This document shows positions 25,353 through 34,103 of a stretch of DNA of 37,322 nucleotides, in pieces. The DNA comes from Clostridia bacterium (lineage in GTDB: Bacteria > Bacillota > Clostridia > Oscillospirales > CAG-272), in NCBI GenBank assembly GCA_017472285.1, contig JAFUQQ010000032.1:1-37322 (forward strand). The letters run 5' to 3'. The position numbers and the translations under genes were made by a program. A model generated the notes under the pieces. It was not told where the DNA came from and did no database searches. It saw only the letters and a program-made list of their open reading frames with translations. Numbering within the stretch: the stretch's first letter is position 1; each line of letters begins with the position of its first letter.

Positions 25353-25381
25353 ATTTTAGCACAAGTTTTCCCAAATGTCAA
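25353..25381 (-). promoter_or_regulatory. Promoter of tRNA-Arg
   Basis: On the minus strand TTGACA (25381-25376) and TAAAAT (25358-25353) are separated by 17 bases, about 40 bases before the tRNA 5' end. Confidence 0.85.
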
Positions 25382-25530
25382 TAGGTTTTTGAAAATATTT
25401 TTAATTTTTTTAAATTATTTTTATGATTTTAGCTTCCAAAGGAAATTTAGCTGAAAAAACGCTACATCAATTATTCATCAGCGAAGCGACTTCATTTTTC
25501 ATTATTCATCATTCATTCAAAATCCGCTTC

Positions 25531-26753
25531 TTAATTTAATGAATAATGAATAGTGAATAGTGAATAATACAAACAAAAAACCGCCTTCTTACGAAAGCGG
25601 ATTTTGTTTGGTGCACTTGAGCAATCCAAATCCGAACCAGAAGTCTCCTCCAAGACCTCATTTTTTACATCATCAAAAGTAATTGTTTTGGTACCCTCTT
25701 TGTAGTTGAAGGTAATGAGCATTTTGTCATCGTACAAGAATATCGCATTGATGAATACGTCGATCAACATCTGTCGGTGTTCTTTTTTTGCCATATCCAG
25801 CTTACGGAAGCGGTGGAGCCAGAAACGCATAAATTCTTCGCTGATTTGCGGCTTCTCCAGTTTTTCAAGAGCAATGCGATTCTCCAGTTCCTCTTTGGCT
25901 GCCTCCAGTTCTTCAAGGAGTGTCTTCGTGGATTTCGTGAAGACACCCTCTGTAATGGCTTTTAAGAGGTTTTCTATCTTGGTTTCCGTCTCTTTTAACT
26001 GTTGCTGATATAGCGGCAGATTGGTGTTCTCACGCCCTTGCAAGTCCATCAGCATGGAAACGATGGCATCCACTACATCGTCATCCATAACCATCTTCAT
26101 GGCTTCTGCAACGACCAAATCTTCTATCCAACGTTTCTTGACAGGCTTCTTGTGGCATTCAGCACGTTTCTTCTTGACGGATACGCATTTGTAATAGTGG
26201 TGAACCACACCGGTTCTGCTTGTACCGCTTTCGCCGCACATATAAGCGCCGCAATGACCACAGAACAATTTAGTAGTTAGTAAGTAGTCATCCTCTGCTT
26301 TGTGTCGTGCAGGGGCTTTCTTATTCTTTGCCTTCTTTTCCTGTACTCGTTCAAATAGATCGAGAGGAACAATCGCAGGTATTCCATCGGGAACAACGAT
26401 TTCTCTGTAAACGTACTCTCCGATATAACGGCGATTGCTTCTGTAGCGGATACAACCTTTACGCCGTTTTTCTTCAGCGTTGCCTTATGTCTTGCGCTGT
26501 CATAGCGGTTACGGGCAAAGCGGTCGAGTTTCCAGACGATGACCGTATCAAACAGCTTTTTGTTGCTGTCCTTAATCATATTCTGAAATTCGGGACGGTT
26601 GTCCGTCTTAGCGGAAAAAGCTCTGTCGATGTAATGACGTAGAACCGTGATACCGTTCTTTTCTGCGAAGGCAGTACATTCACGAATTTGACCTTCGATA
26701 GATTCTTCACGTTGGCTGTCAGAAGAATAACGAGCGTAAATTACAGCTTTCAT
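25531..26753 (-). pseudogene. Large serine recombinase, broken by an internal deletion
   Basis: The N-terminal part (ATG at 26753, strong GGAGGTGA site) encodes a resolvase catalytic domain: MKAVIYARYSSDSQREESIEGQ with the catalytic serine, then VIVWKLDRFARNRYD, ending at KVVSATEAI. Near 26430-26445 the sequence jumps into another frame that continues SNRRYIGEYVYREIVVPDGIPAIVP, LFCGHCGAYMCGE (zinc ribbon) and a coiled-coil tail. By comparison with full-length relatives about 140 residues between these points, including most of the recombinase DNA-binding domain, are missing. The gene cannot make an active recombinase. Its start overlaps the stop of the ATPase gene upstream (ATGA). Confidence 0.88.
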
Positions 26754-28597
26754 TCTGGGTTCACCTCCTCGCAATTGAATAATGATTCTACTTGAGTAAA
26801 AAGCGGTTCAAAATCGATGAAATAATCTCGATCTACACATAATAAATCTTTCCAAAAATCATTTTTGTGATTATCCTTCATCTTGTAGAAAGGTAACGCC
26901 TTACTGCGTTGCTCTGCTTTAGGGTTAGTCTTCAAATAATCTTCTGCGATTAGCGATTCTACTTCAATAAAACAATCCGTACTTGTTTTTTCGCTAATAT
27001 ACTGCTCCAATCTTTCTGGAATAGGTATCAGTAAAGCGTATTTGTTGATTTGATTGTGTTTAACATAAAGTCCTGTCCTTACCGTGCCTTTTTTGCTACC
27101 GTAAACTTTTGCGGATTCTTGCTTTAGGTCTTTTGCTTTTTTGAATTTTGAATATCCTTCACCGTCAAAGTCAAATAGGCAGATGGTTTTACACTCTTGC
27201 TCACGAGTAAAATTAGAACAACTTAACACATTATACAGCCCACCACTTGAATAGTTGCCATGAATCGAAAAGCTTGAATTCTCAGCGAATTTTTGTTCAA
27301 GATTGTCTTCTGTTAGTCCATCAATTCCTTTGTTTTTTAAATAAGCAATTTTGTATATTTGGTCATACTTATCTTCAACCAAAAGGAAATTTCCGCCTTG
27401 CCTTGAAAAGTGCTCTAATTCAGATATACGCTCAGCTTGATTTCTAATCTTATCATAAAAAGCTTTATTGGCTTCCCTTAACTCTTCGTAATCATAACGA
27501 TTAACTTCTATGATTTTGGGTGAAGCGTTGTCTTGAGCAAATATTTCATAGAAACGAGCAAAATCTGGGGCAAGTGAAATAGTAGCAGGAGAATGTATGG
27601 TAACAATCACCTGTATCCCTTTCTCAATATAAAACTTGGTAATAACATGATAAAAGGCTTCAGTTAGTGATGGATTAAGAGGGGCTTCGTACTCATCGAA
27701 TAAAACTAATTCGAGATCTCTACTTATTTCTTCATCCAAAGAAATCAAAGCCAATTTTAAAATTGCTTTCTCCCCATCGCTTAAATCAAGTAAACTTCTT
27801 ATTTCATCGCCATCGCGTAGTTTTGGATTTTCTTCCATGTATGGGGTTTTAAAAGAATAGTCGGTTTTAAATCTATACTTAAATCTAAGGTCCGAAAACA
27901 ACTGATTTAATATGGTCCAGGGAGCAGTTTTTAACCATTCGGTGTTGTTAAAGATATCCGTGCTTTCAGAGCATTTAATCTGCTCATCGTTTCTTCTACA
28001 ACAAGCCATATAAAACAAGTTACCAACCAATTGTACAATGTCGTTTTCGTCTCTCCACACAAAATTCATGGGCAAAGCAGCTTCGAATTCCTGTTGAGAT
28101 AAATCAAAAACTTTGTTATCATCAAACTTCGTTTTTAAGATGTTGGTTAATTGCGAAATTGATCTCCATGACGTTTTTTTAATTCCTTGGTCGTCAAAAA
28201 ACAAAGTGTTGTCATTATATTTCTTTTTTCTTTTTTCGCTGAGATATTGATTGTTTTGAACACTCTTAATATTCTTGGTATAAAACTCCCAGGCTTTATT
28301 TGAGTAGTTCTTATGGAAAGTAACAGAAAACTCGCCAAAATCATTTCCTAAATCAATATTATCTCTAAAAGATAAAAGAAGAATGTTTTCCGTCTGGATG
28401 GGTTGGTCATCTTTGTTCGCCTGAGTAATTTTTCTATTTATCTGTTCGTTCCCTTGTTTGGCGATAATTTTCAACAATTGGCTCTTTCCACTACCGTTCA
28501 CCCCAGATAAAACAATCAGATCCCCTTCAAGTGTGTAGGATGTTTCTTTTCGGTAGGCTTTGTAAGTATCTAATATATCTAATCTTAAATTTTTCAT
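26750..28597 (-). CDS. OLD-like AAA ATPase with C-terminal TOPRIM domain
   Basis: This 615-residue protein has an SMC/ABC-like ATPase: Walker A GVNGSGKS at 32-39, signature DLSDGEK at 271-277, Walker B LVLFDE at 297-302 and the H-loop histidine H335 (TIHSP). A TOPRIM-like nuclease domain follows, with FLLVEDKYD (E408, D412) and CLFDFDGEG (D475-D477 region). This is the layout of OLD-family nucleases, which include phage-defence proteins such as GajA, although I see no GajB-like helicase here. It overlaps the XRE gene and the recombinase start by four bases each, so all three are translationally coupled. Its AT-rich codon use differs from the chromosomal genes to the left. A defence role is inference. 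Confidence 0.85.
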   Translation of the reverse strand: MKNLRLDILDTYKAYRKETSYTLEGDLIVLSGVNGSGKSQLLKIIAKQGNEQINRKITQANKDDQPIQTENILLLSFRDNIDLGNDFGEFSVTFHKNYSNKAWEFYTKNIKSVQNNQYLSEKRKKKYNDNTLFFDDQGIKKTSWRSISQLTNILKTKFDDNKVFDLSQQEFEAALPMNFVWRDENDIVQLVGNLFYMACCRRNDEQIKCSESTDIFNNTEWLKTAPWTILNQLFSDLRFKYRFKTDYSFKTPYMEENPKLRDGDEIRSLLDLSDGEKAILKLALISLDEEISRDLELVLFDEYEAPLNPSLTEAFYHVITKFYIEKGIQVIVTIHSPATISLAPDFARFYEIFAQDNASPKIIEVNRYDYEELREANKAFYDKIRNQAERISELEHFSRQGGNFLLVEDKYDQIYKIAYLKNKGIDGLTEDNLEQKFAENSSFSIHGNYSSGGLYNVLSCSNFTREQECKTICLFDFDGEGYSKFKKAKDLKQESAKVYGSKKGTVRTGLYVKHNQINKYALLIPIPERLEQYISEKTSTDCFIEVESLIAEDYLKTNPKAEQRSKALPFYKMKDNHKNDFWKDLLCVDRDYFIDFEPLFTQVESLFNCEEVNPE

Positions 28598-28974
28598 AAT
28601 ACCTTATCTGCCTTAGTTTTATTTTCTTCTTCAGTCAACATTTTTAAAAGGGTTTCTTTCAAACGCTCATTCATTCTGGAATTTGGATCAAAACACATTT
28701 CTACGAATTTTTCCATTTCGGGAGCAATGATTTTAAACTTGGGTTTGTATTCATAATGTGCTCCGTGTGGATCATCGGTTCTCCCAAAGAGATAATCAAG
28801 GGAGACATCAAAGTAATCCGCATACCAGCGGAATGTTTTGGGAGATGGCGTTGATTGACCTTGTTCATAGCGATAAATACTGGATTGAGGAACGCCAACC
28901 AACTGTCCTATCTTACTTTGAGATAACCCTGCATCTTCACGAAGTTGTTTCAATCTTTTGCTTATAACTTCCAA
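28594..28974 (-). CDS. XRE-family regulator of the OLD-like operon
   Basis: The 126-residue protein has an N-terminal Cro/CI helix-turn-helix (LKQLREDAGLSQSKIGQLVGVPQSSIYRYEQGQ, given here only as a landmark) and a ~60-residue C-terminal region. In that region KFKIIAPEMEKFVEMCFDP is probably helical and may sense a ligand or partner. The frame is open further upstream, but the best start is a TTG at 28974 because GGAGGTG lies a few bases before it; the upstream ATG has no site. It is followed by the ATPase gene with an ATGA overlap. A palindrome over its own -35 box suggests autoregulation. Confidence 0.88.
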   Translation of the reverse strand: MEVISKRLKQLREDAGLSQSKIGQLVGVPQSSIYRYEQGQSTPSPKTFRWYADYFDVSLDYLFGRTDDPHGAHYEYKPKFKIIAPEMEKFVEMCFDPNSRMNERLKETLLKMLTEEENKTKADKVL

Positions 28975-28998
28975 TATCCCACCTCCATCTTTGATTTT

Positions 28999-29036
28999 AT
29001 TATACATCAAAATAGCATTATTTGCAACAGCAAATA
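28999..29036 (-). promoter_or_regulatory. Promoter and operator of the XRE/OLD-like operon
   Basis: On the minus strand TTGCAA (29027-29022) and TATAAT (29004-28999) are 17 bases apart. A palindrome TATTTGC-aaca-GCAAATA (29019-29036) covers the -35 box and is a likely operator for the operon's own XRE protein. Confidence 0.75.
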
Positions 29037-29090
29037 AACATAATTCTGAAAGAGTTTACAATTTTTCTTAAAGTACCAGACAATAAGCAA

Positions 29091-29134
29091 GGCAGGAAAG
29101 CACAACAATACTTTCCTGCCAGTTTTCTTTTTTG
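29091..29134 (+). terminator. Terminator-like hairpin reading rightward
   Basis: A perfect 10-bp stem, GGCAGGAAAG / CTTTCCTGCC, with a 10-base loop is followed on the plus strand by AGTTTTCTTTTTT. No plus-strand gene lies before it, so it either shields the region from antisense reading or ends a small plus-strand RNA. Confidence 0.65.
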
Positions 29135-29149
29135 AGGATTATTCGAGTT

Positions 29150-29480
29150 GCCATATTGGATGATTGCATACTTGGCAAGCAGGGCATGAAGGGACCCACG
29201 TCGCATTTTGCCTAAGATGATGAATCATACTTGGCAAGCAATGCACCGAGGTACCCTCAATGCGAAATCTGCGATTTCCTTGTCGGGCAACATCCCGAAC
29301 CCTTTAACAATTTCAGAGAAATTGGCTACGCACCTTCGGTGCTGAAAGACAGATCATGGAGTATAGCTCCGCAACGGAGCATAGCCAGAGAAGTATTCTC
29401 TGTTAAATAGGCTTGGAGCGTTTTCACAACAAGCCTTTTTGCATAGTGGGTACCGCTATGCCCAGCTTGCTACAGATGTT
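29150..29480. other. Hairpin-rich non-coding region with duplicated motif
   Basis: No gene is visible here. A motif ATACTTGGCAAGCA occurs twice in direct orientation (about 29169 and 29229) with related flanks. It is followed by a chain of small inverted repeats: GGG..CCC near 29285, CACC-ttc-GGTG near 29332, CTCCG-caa-CGGAG near 29368, CAGAGAA..TTCTCTG near 29388, AGGCTTG..CAAGCCT near 29410-29433, and GCATAG..CTATGC near 29439-29461. Such a chain could be a structured RNA, or a transfer-origin or attachment region left from a mobile element. It lies between the hsdR end and the OLD-like operon. Confidence 0.55.
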
Positions 29481-29486
29481 TCTTTT

Positions 29487-32400
29487 TTATCTAAGATATT
29501 TCTTAAAGTTTTCTGCCTGCTCCAAGACTTCCTTGTAAACATCGTCGATGGTAACAGGGGGATAATCGAACTCATCAAGTAAGAGAATAAGGTCAACCTG
29601 CAGGTTTGCTTTGATGTCGTCACGAGTTGACCAATCAGTATATCTTGCCTTATCGTCCACTATAATCTTGATGCGTTTAGCAAGATCAATCATTTTGTCA
29701 TCAGGATATTCAAACTCATACTTACGGGCAACGATGCTAAGAATGTCGTAGAACGCCTTTTCCTCATAGTCGATTCCCATATCCTTAAACGAGGTCTTTT
29801 CTTTTTTGAGTTCATCCAAAAGAGTAGCAAGCTGCTCAGCTACATCATCAAGGACTTCGTTTGCAAACACTTCATCCTTACGGCGGTTGTTATATTCGTC
29901 AACAACACGTTTCATACGCTCTGCAAACTCCATACTCATAATCTTGTTGACCTTTTTGTATTCCTCAATAGCCTGCGACAAGAGCCTCTGCATAATCTTA
30001 ATCTTGGTATTCGGGAGCTGAATGGCGTTTATCTTATCCATATACTCATCGCTGAAAATATCTACGGAGATATGTTTGCCCGTCTCAAACAGTTCCTCAA
30101 TGCCGTCAGATTGGATTGCACCCTCTAACAGCTCACGTACTCTTGCGTTCATTTGGGCTGTGTCGGGAGCATCGCCCTTTGTCAGCTTAAACAGGATAGA
30201 GCGAACCGCACAGTAGAAAGCGATATAATCTCTGTCCTCATTCGTGAACTTATCGCTTGAAGTGCAGAGGTTAAAGGCTTGTTTCATCCTCTTAACTGCC
30301 GCCATAAAACGACGTTCCAGTTCTTCGGTGAGCTGAACGTACTCAACGGCACGATTGAGACAAGCGAGCTGTTCTACAGGAGAACCGTTAAAGAAGTCCT
30401 TGCTATTAAAATTATGGAACATCTGACCGAGGACTTCCAACTGGTCTTTGACAATCGTGATGGATTGCTCAATGCCCTCAAATTCTTCGGTCTCAAAGTT
30501 GGTGTACTTCTTCAAGGCAAGATTCATATTCTTCTTGATACCGATATAATCGACAATCAAGCCCTTGTCCTTACCCTCATATACACGGTTTACACGAGAG
30601 ATAGTTTGGATGAGCGTGTGCTGCTGAATAGGCTTGTCAATGTAAATGGTGTCAAGAGCAGGAACGTCAAAGCCGGTCAGCCACATATCAACGACAATCG
30701 CAATCTTGAAATTAGACTTGATATTCTTAAACTGGCGGTCAAGCTCCTTTCTGTCGTCCTTTGTGCCGAGCATATTGAAAAGCTCCGGTTCGTCGTCTTT
30801 GTTACGGGTCATAACCATACGGATTTTCTCAATCGGCTTCAACTCTTTTTTATCTTTTTCGGTCAGCTCGACACCATCGGCGCTGACTTTCTTTTCTGCC
30901 CATTCAGGGCGAAGCTCAACGATAATTTTGTAGAGGTCATAGGCAATATTGCGGTTGGCACAGACGAACATAGCCTTGCCCGCAACGGTTGCACCCTCTG
31001 CCACACGGGTCTCATAGTGTGAAATGAAATCCTGTGCAACAGCTCTCAATCTATCGGGGTCGCCAATAATGACTTCCATATTGGCAACTGCTTTCTTACT
31101 TTCCTCGATTTGATGCTCGTTGGAGCCTTCTTCAGCACAACGGGCATAGTAGTCCTCAATCTCTTGGATTTTCGCTTGGTCAAGCGTTACACGAGCCGCA
31201 CGACCATCATAAACGAGATTGACGGTAATACCATCACGAACAGCTTCGGTCATTGTGTAGGCATCTACAACGTCACCAAAGACTTCGATAGTCGCATCAA
31301 TCGGTGTTCCGGTAAAGCCGACGTAAGTTGCATTGGGGAGAGAATCGTGCAGATACTTGGCAAAGCCATAAGTACGCTCTACGCCTGCATCGGTAATTCT
31401 GACCTTCTGCTCCAGATTGACTTGGCTTCGGTGAGCCTCGTCGGAAATGCAAATGACATTAGACCTGTCAGTTAGTAACTGCAAGTCCTCGGTAAATTTC
31501 TGTATAGTTGTGAGATACACACCGCCACTCTCTCTGCCTTGGAGTTCCTGGCGGAGCTTTTCACGAGAATCAATGCTGACAACAGTTTCGTCTCCGATGT
31601 ACTTCTTGGAAGATACGAATTGCTTGGAGAGCTGGTCGTCAAGGTCTGTTCTGTCCGTGATAATGATGATAGTCGGAGAACGGAAGAACTTGCTTTTCAT
31701 CAGCATACGAGTGAGGAACATCATTGTGTAGCTCTTGCCACAGCCCGTTGCTCCGAAGTATGTACCACCCTTGCCGTCTCCTACAGGGCGAATATGCTCT
31801 TTGATATTGTTAAACAGCTTATTAGCCGCAAAGAACTGAGGATAGCGACAAACTATCTTCAAATCCTTGTCAGAGCTGTCGGGGAAGTAAATAAAGTCCT
31901 TAATGACCGCAAGTAAACGGTCTTTGCGGAACAAGCCTTGAATCATCGTAACGAGCGAATTGATACCGTCAAGCTCAACGTCTCCGTCCTCGACCTTTCT
32001 CCACGCATAGAAAAAGTCATAAGGTGAGAAGAACGAGCCGTACTTGTTGTTCGCTCCGTCGCTGATTACAATAAAAGCGTTATATTTGAAGATTTCGGGG
32101 ATGTCTCTACGATAGCGAACTGTAAGCTGAGTGTAGGCATCCATAATAGTCGTGTTTTCTTTTACGGCACTCTTAAATTCAAGCACAACAACAGGGATAC
32201 CGTTTACAAAAACGATACCGTCGGGAATACGTCTCTGATTGTTGATGCCGTCGATCTCAAACTGATTTACGACCTTGAAAATATTGTTTTCAGCGTTCTC
32301 AAAGTCGATAAGCTCAATGAAAATATCCTTTTGGGTTCTGTCCTCTCGGTTGAGAATAAAACCATCGGAAATGAGCTTATAGACCGCCTTATTAGCCTCG

Positions 32401-32627
32401 TAAATCGTGCCGGAGATATTACGCAGAGAAAGGATGATTCCGTCAACCTCGCTCGGTGTAATGCCGTCCTTGGCATATCGGTTATATAGGTACTGCTTCA
32501 AGTCGTCGATGAGCAGCACTTCGGTGCGTTCACGGTGAATTTGATCGCCACTGACATAGGTGTACCCCTCGTCTTTGAATAACTGCATGATTGACATTTC
32601 TAATGCGTGTTCATTGAAGTTCGTCAT
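29487..32627 (-). CDS. hsdR: Type I restriction endonuclease subunit R
   Basis: The motor and nuclease subunit of a type I restriction-modification complex, 1046 residues. The N-terminal nuclease domain shows RIPDGIVFV...VVVLEFKSA (PD-(D/E)xK type, E150 and K152). The SF2 translocase shows Walker A GATGCGKS at 292-299 and DEAH at 396-399. GFTGTP, an IVVDMWLTGFDVP helicase segment and QTISRVNRV follow, and the C-terminal helical part binds the methylase core. The length is normal and the gene appears intact. GGGGTGAT precedes the ATG and overlaps the end of the DUF4238 gene. It is the last gene of the hsd operon. Confidence 0.96.
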   Translation of the reverse strand: MTNFNEHALEMSIMQLFKDEGYTYVSGDQIHRERTEVLLIDDLKQYLYNRYAKDGITPSEVDGIILSLRNISGTIYEANKAVYKLISDGFILNREDRTQKDIFIELIDFENAENNIFKVVNQFEIDGINNQRRIPDGIVFVNGIPVVVLEFKSAVKENTTIMDAYTQLTVRYRRDIPEIFKYNAFIVISDGANNKYGSFFSPYDFFYAWRKVEDGDVELDGINSLVTMIQGLFRKDRLLAVIKDFIYFPDSSDKDLKIVCRYPQFFAANKLFNNIKEHIRPVGDGKGGTYFGATGCGKSYTMMFLTRMLMKSKFFRSPTIIIITDRTDLDDQLSKQFVSSKKYIGDETVVSIDSREKLRQELQGRESGGVYLTTIQKFTEDLQLLTDRSNVICISDEAHRSQVNLEQKVRITDAGVERTYGFAKYLHDSLPNATYVGFTGTPIDATIEVFGDVVDAYTMTEAVRDGITVNLVYDGRAARVTLDQAKIQEIEDYYARCAEEGSNEHQIEESKKAVANMEVIIGDPDRLRAVAQDFISHYETRVAEGATVAGKAMFVCANRNIAYDLYKIIVELRPEWAEKKVSADGVELTEKDKKELKPIEKIRMVMTRNKDDEPELFNMLGTKDDRKELDRQFKNIKSNFKIAIVVDMWLTGFDVPALDTIYIDKPIQQHTLIQTISRVNRVYEGKDKGLIVDYIGIKKNMNLALKKYTNFETEEFEGIEQSITIVKDQLEVLGQMFHNFNSKDFFNGSPVEQLACLNRAVEYVQLTEELERRFMAAVKRMKQAFNLCTSSDKFTNEDRDYIAFYCAVRSILFKLTKGDAPDTAQMNARVRELLEGAIQSDGIEELFETGKHISVDIFSDEYMDKINAIQLPNTKIKIMQRLLSQAIEEYKKVNKIMSMEFAERMKRVVDEYNNRRKDEVFANEVLDDVAEQLATLLDELKKEKTSFKDMGIDYEEKAFYDILSIVARKYEFEYPDDKMIDLAKRIKIIVDDKARYTDWSTRDDIKANLQVDLILLLDEFDYPPVTIDDVYKEVLEQAENFKKYLR

Positions 32628-32631
32628 CGTA

Positions 32632-33501
32632 TCACCCCATTCCTTTCAATGCTTTTTGGACTTCTCCCAATATATATGTTTCATCTAAATGGCAAAAAGC
32701 AATAAACCGTTCAGCTTTTTCTATCATTCTTTGATTCATAAAAGATACCATGTCCTTTTTTACGTACTGGATGGTATCATATTGTTCTGTATCATTCGGT
32801 TCTGTCAATGCACATACAATTGCGACTCGTGGAGAAACAGGAAACAAATATCTTGCGTTTGTAAATGCATCAATAAGTACAGGAAAATCACCAATACAAA
32901 ACGCATCTGTTTCCGCTTTTATAAGATAAACATTACATTCATTGTTTATGAAATCATATATGGCAGTATTGGCTTTGGTTTCTCGAATATTATTTTTTGC
33001 ATCCTCAGAAAGCGTAAACTCGTTATTCTCCAAATAACTAAAAGCACTTTCCGGCGAATCAATCACTATTCGGTACATCGCATTGGTTTGTGATGTTCTT
33101 TCAGTTTGATCTGTAATATTGTCATTGGATTCAAAAAATAGTTTTCGGATAAAAGGCAGACGAACCAACTGAAAAGCTACCAGTTCTGCTAAGCATTTAA
33201 TTTGATAGCGGTTTAACTTCTTATTCTCATCAGCTCGTTTGATAATTTGGGGCAACTCTGCAGATAACCTTCTCTCAAAATCCGAAAAGCCTTTCTCAAT
33301 CGCATTCCTATCGAAATATGTACCATCATTATTTTTCGTTTCAAACAAATTGCAGGAGAAAAACAACTTTTCAGGCAAAGAACTGTACGGCTCTATTGGC
33401 TGCTTGCTCTTATTGATAACTCTTACTTTGCCGTGTTCATCAGCAAAGTTTTTAATGATGAATCGAGATATATAATGTTCATCAACAGTGTAATTGCCCA
33501 T
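32632..33501 (-). CDS. DUF4238 domain protein inside the hsd operon
   Basis: The 289-residue protein begins with the DUF4238 pattern: DEHYISRFIIKNFAD, then RVINKSKQ, and YFDRNAIEKGFSDFERR further on. The family's function is not established; members are scattered in accessory regions of bacteria. No membrane segments or cysteine motifs are seen. The ATG at 33501 has a strong AAAGGAGGA site. It lies four bases before hsdR and 41 bases after an ADP-ribosyltransferase-like gene, in the same direction, so it is co-transcribed with the type I system. It may be an accessory defence gene or the partner (antitoxin) of its neighbour; this is inference. Confidence 0.82.
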   Translation of the reverse strand: MGNYTVDEHYISRFIIKNFADEHGKVRVINKSKQPIEPYSSLPEKLFFSCNLFETKNNDGTYFDRNAIEKGFSDFERRLSAELPQIIKRADENKKLNRYQIKCLAELVAFQLVRLPFIRKLFFESNDNITDQTERTSQTNAMYRIVIDSPESAFSYLENNEFTLSEDAKNNIRETKANTAIYDFINNECNVYLIKAETDAFCIGDFPVLIDAFTNARYLFPVSPRVAIVCALTEPNDTEQYDTIQYVKKDMVSFMNQRMIEKAERFIAFCHLDETYILGEVQKALKGMG

Positions 33502-33542
33502 TGCTTCCTCCTTTCTGTTCACTTAACGAATAATCAACTTTT

Positions 33543-34070
33543 TTATGCACGCTTCCATGGAATTGACTTTATAAAGTTCCTCTGTCTTTTTGTGTAATGA
33601 CTGGTTACATATTCATAATTACAACCTGCGTTATCAAACAAATCTGCAATGCTATTAACCTTTTCTAAAACAAGACCAAAATAGTCAACAGTATACTCAT
33701 CAAATGATATGTCCGTGTTAATACGACAGGTCTTAAATTCTAACAGACTACAATCCAAATCGCTATCATACCGTTCTCTATCTGTTCCTGTCGGGTCTTG
33801 ATAGCGCATTTCATCGAAATCAGGTAGTAACTGATCATCGGGAATGTCCATACGGAAAACAACCAATACCTCTGACTTATCAACAAAATGATGACAGTTC
33901 GCAAAGTATAATGCGTATGTTAACTCATTTGTTAGATAAATATATCCATCAGTCGAATAGCCATCCCCGTTTTCTTCCTCGGTAAAGAAACGCTCACAAT
34001 CCTTTTTTATTGCTCTGTCCTTAAAAATACTTTGCGCTCTTTTATAAGTGGTTCCATGATAGAGTATCAT
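33543..34070 (-). CDS. Putative ADP-ribosyltransferase-like protein inside the hsd operon
   Basis: This 175-residue protein begins MILYHGTTYKRAQSIFKD, which matches the first strand of the ADP-ribosyltransferase fold with its histidine (Y-H-G-T). A GYIYLTNELTYALYFAN segment fits the second (Y/S) motif and following helix. A single clear catalytic glutamate cannot be assigned; DEYTVDYFGLVLEKV is the best candidate region. Relatives modify proteins, DNA or RNA, and some act as toxins or phage-defence effectors. The ATG has GGGAGAAG upstream. It lies between hsdS (33 bases) and the DUF4238 gene (41 bases). The fold call is by motif only. Confidence 0.6.
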   Translation of the reverse strand: MILYHGTTYKRAQSIFKDRAIKKDCERFFTEEENGDGYSTDGYIYLTNELTYALYFANCHHFVDKSEVLVVFRMDIPDDQLLPDFDEMRYQDPTGTDRERYDSDLDCSLLEFKTCRINTDISFDEYTVDYFGLVLEKVNSIADLFDNAGCNYEYVTSHYTKRQRNFIKSIPWKRA

Positions 34071-34103
34071 ATTCTTCTCCCGAATTGTTAGATAAATGAT
34101 AAT

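Noticed and set aside
25440..25570. AATGAATAATGAATAGTGAATAG repeats as an attachment site
   Set aside because: The sequence is simple, AT-rich and imperfect, of a type common between genes in these genomes; no matching second copy that could define an att pair was found in the window.
26750..28597. The OLD-like operon as a retron or Gabija system
   Set aside because: No reverse transcriptase and no UvrD-like helicase gene is present in the window.
29018..29206. 62-codon minus-strand frame in the hairpin-rich region
   Set aside because: It runs through the terminator hairpin and the promoter of the XRE/OLD-like operon, and has no good ribosome binding site.
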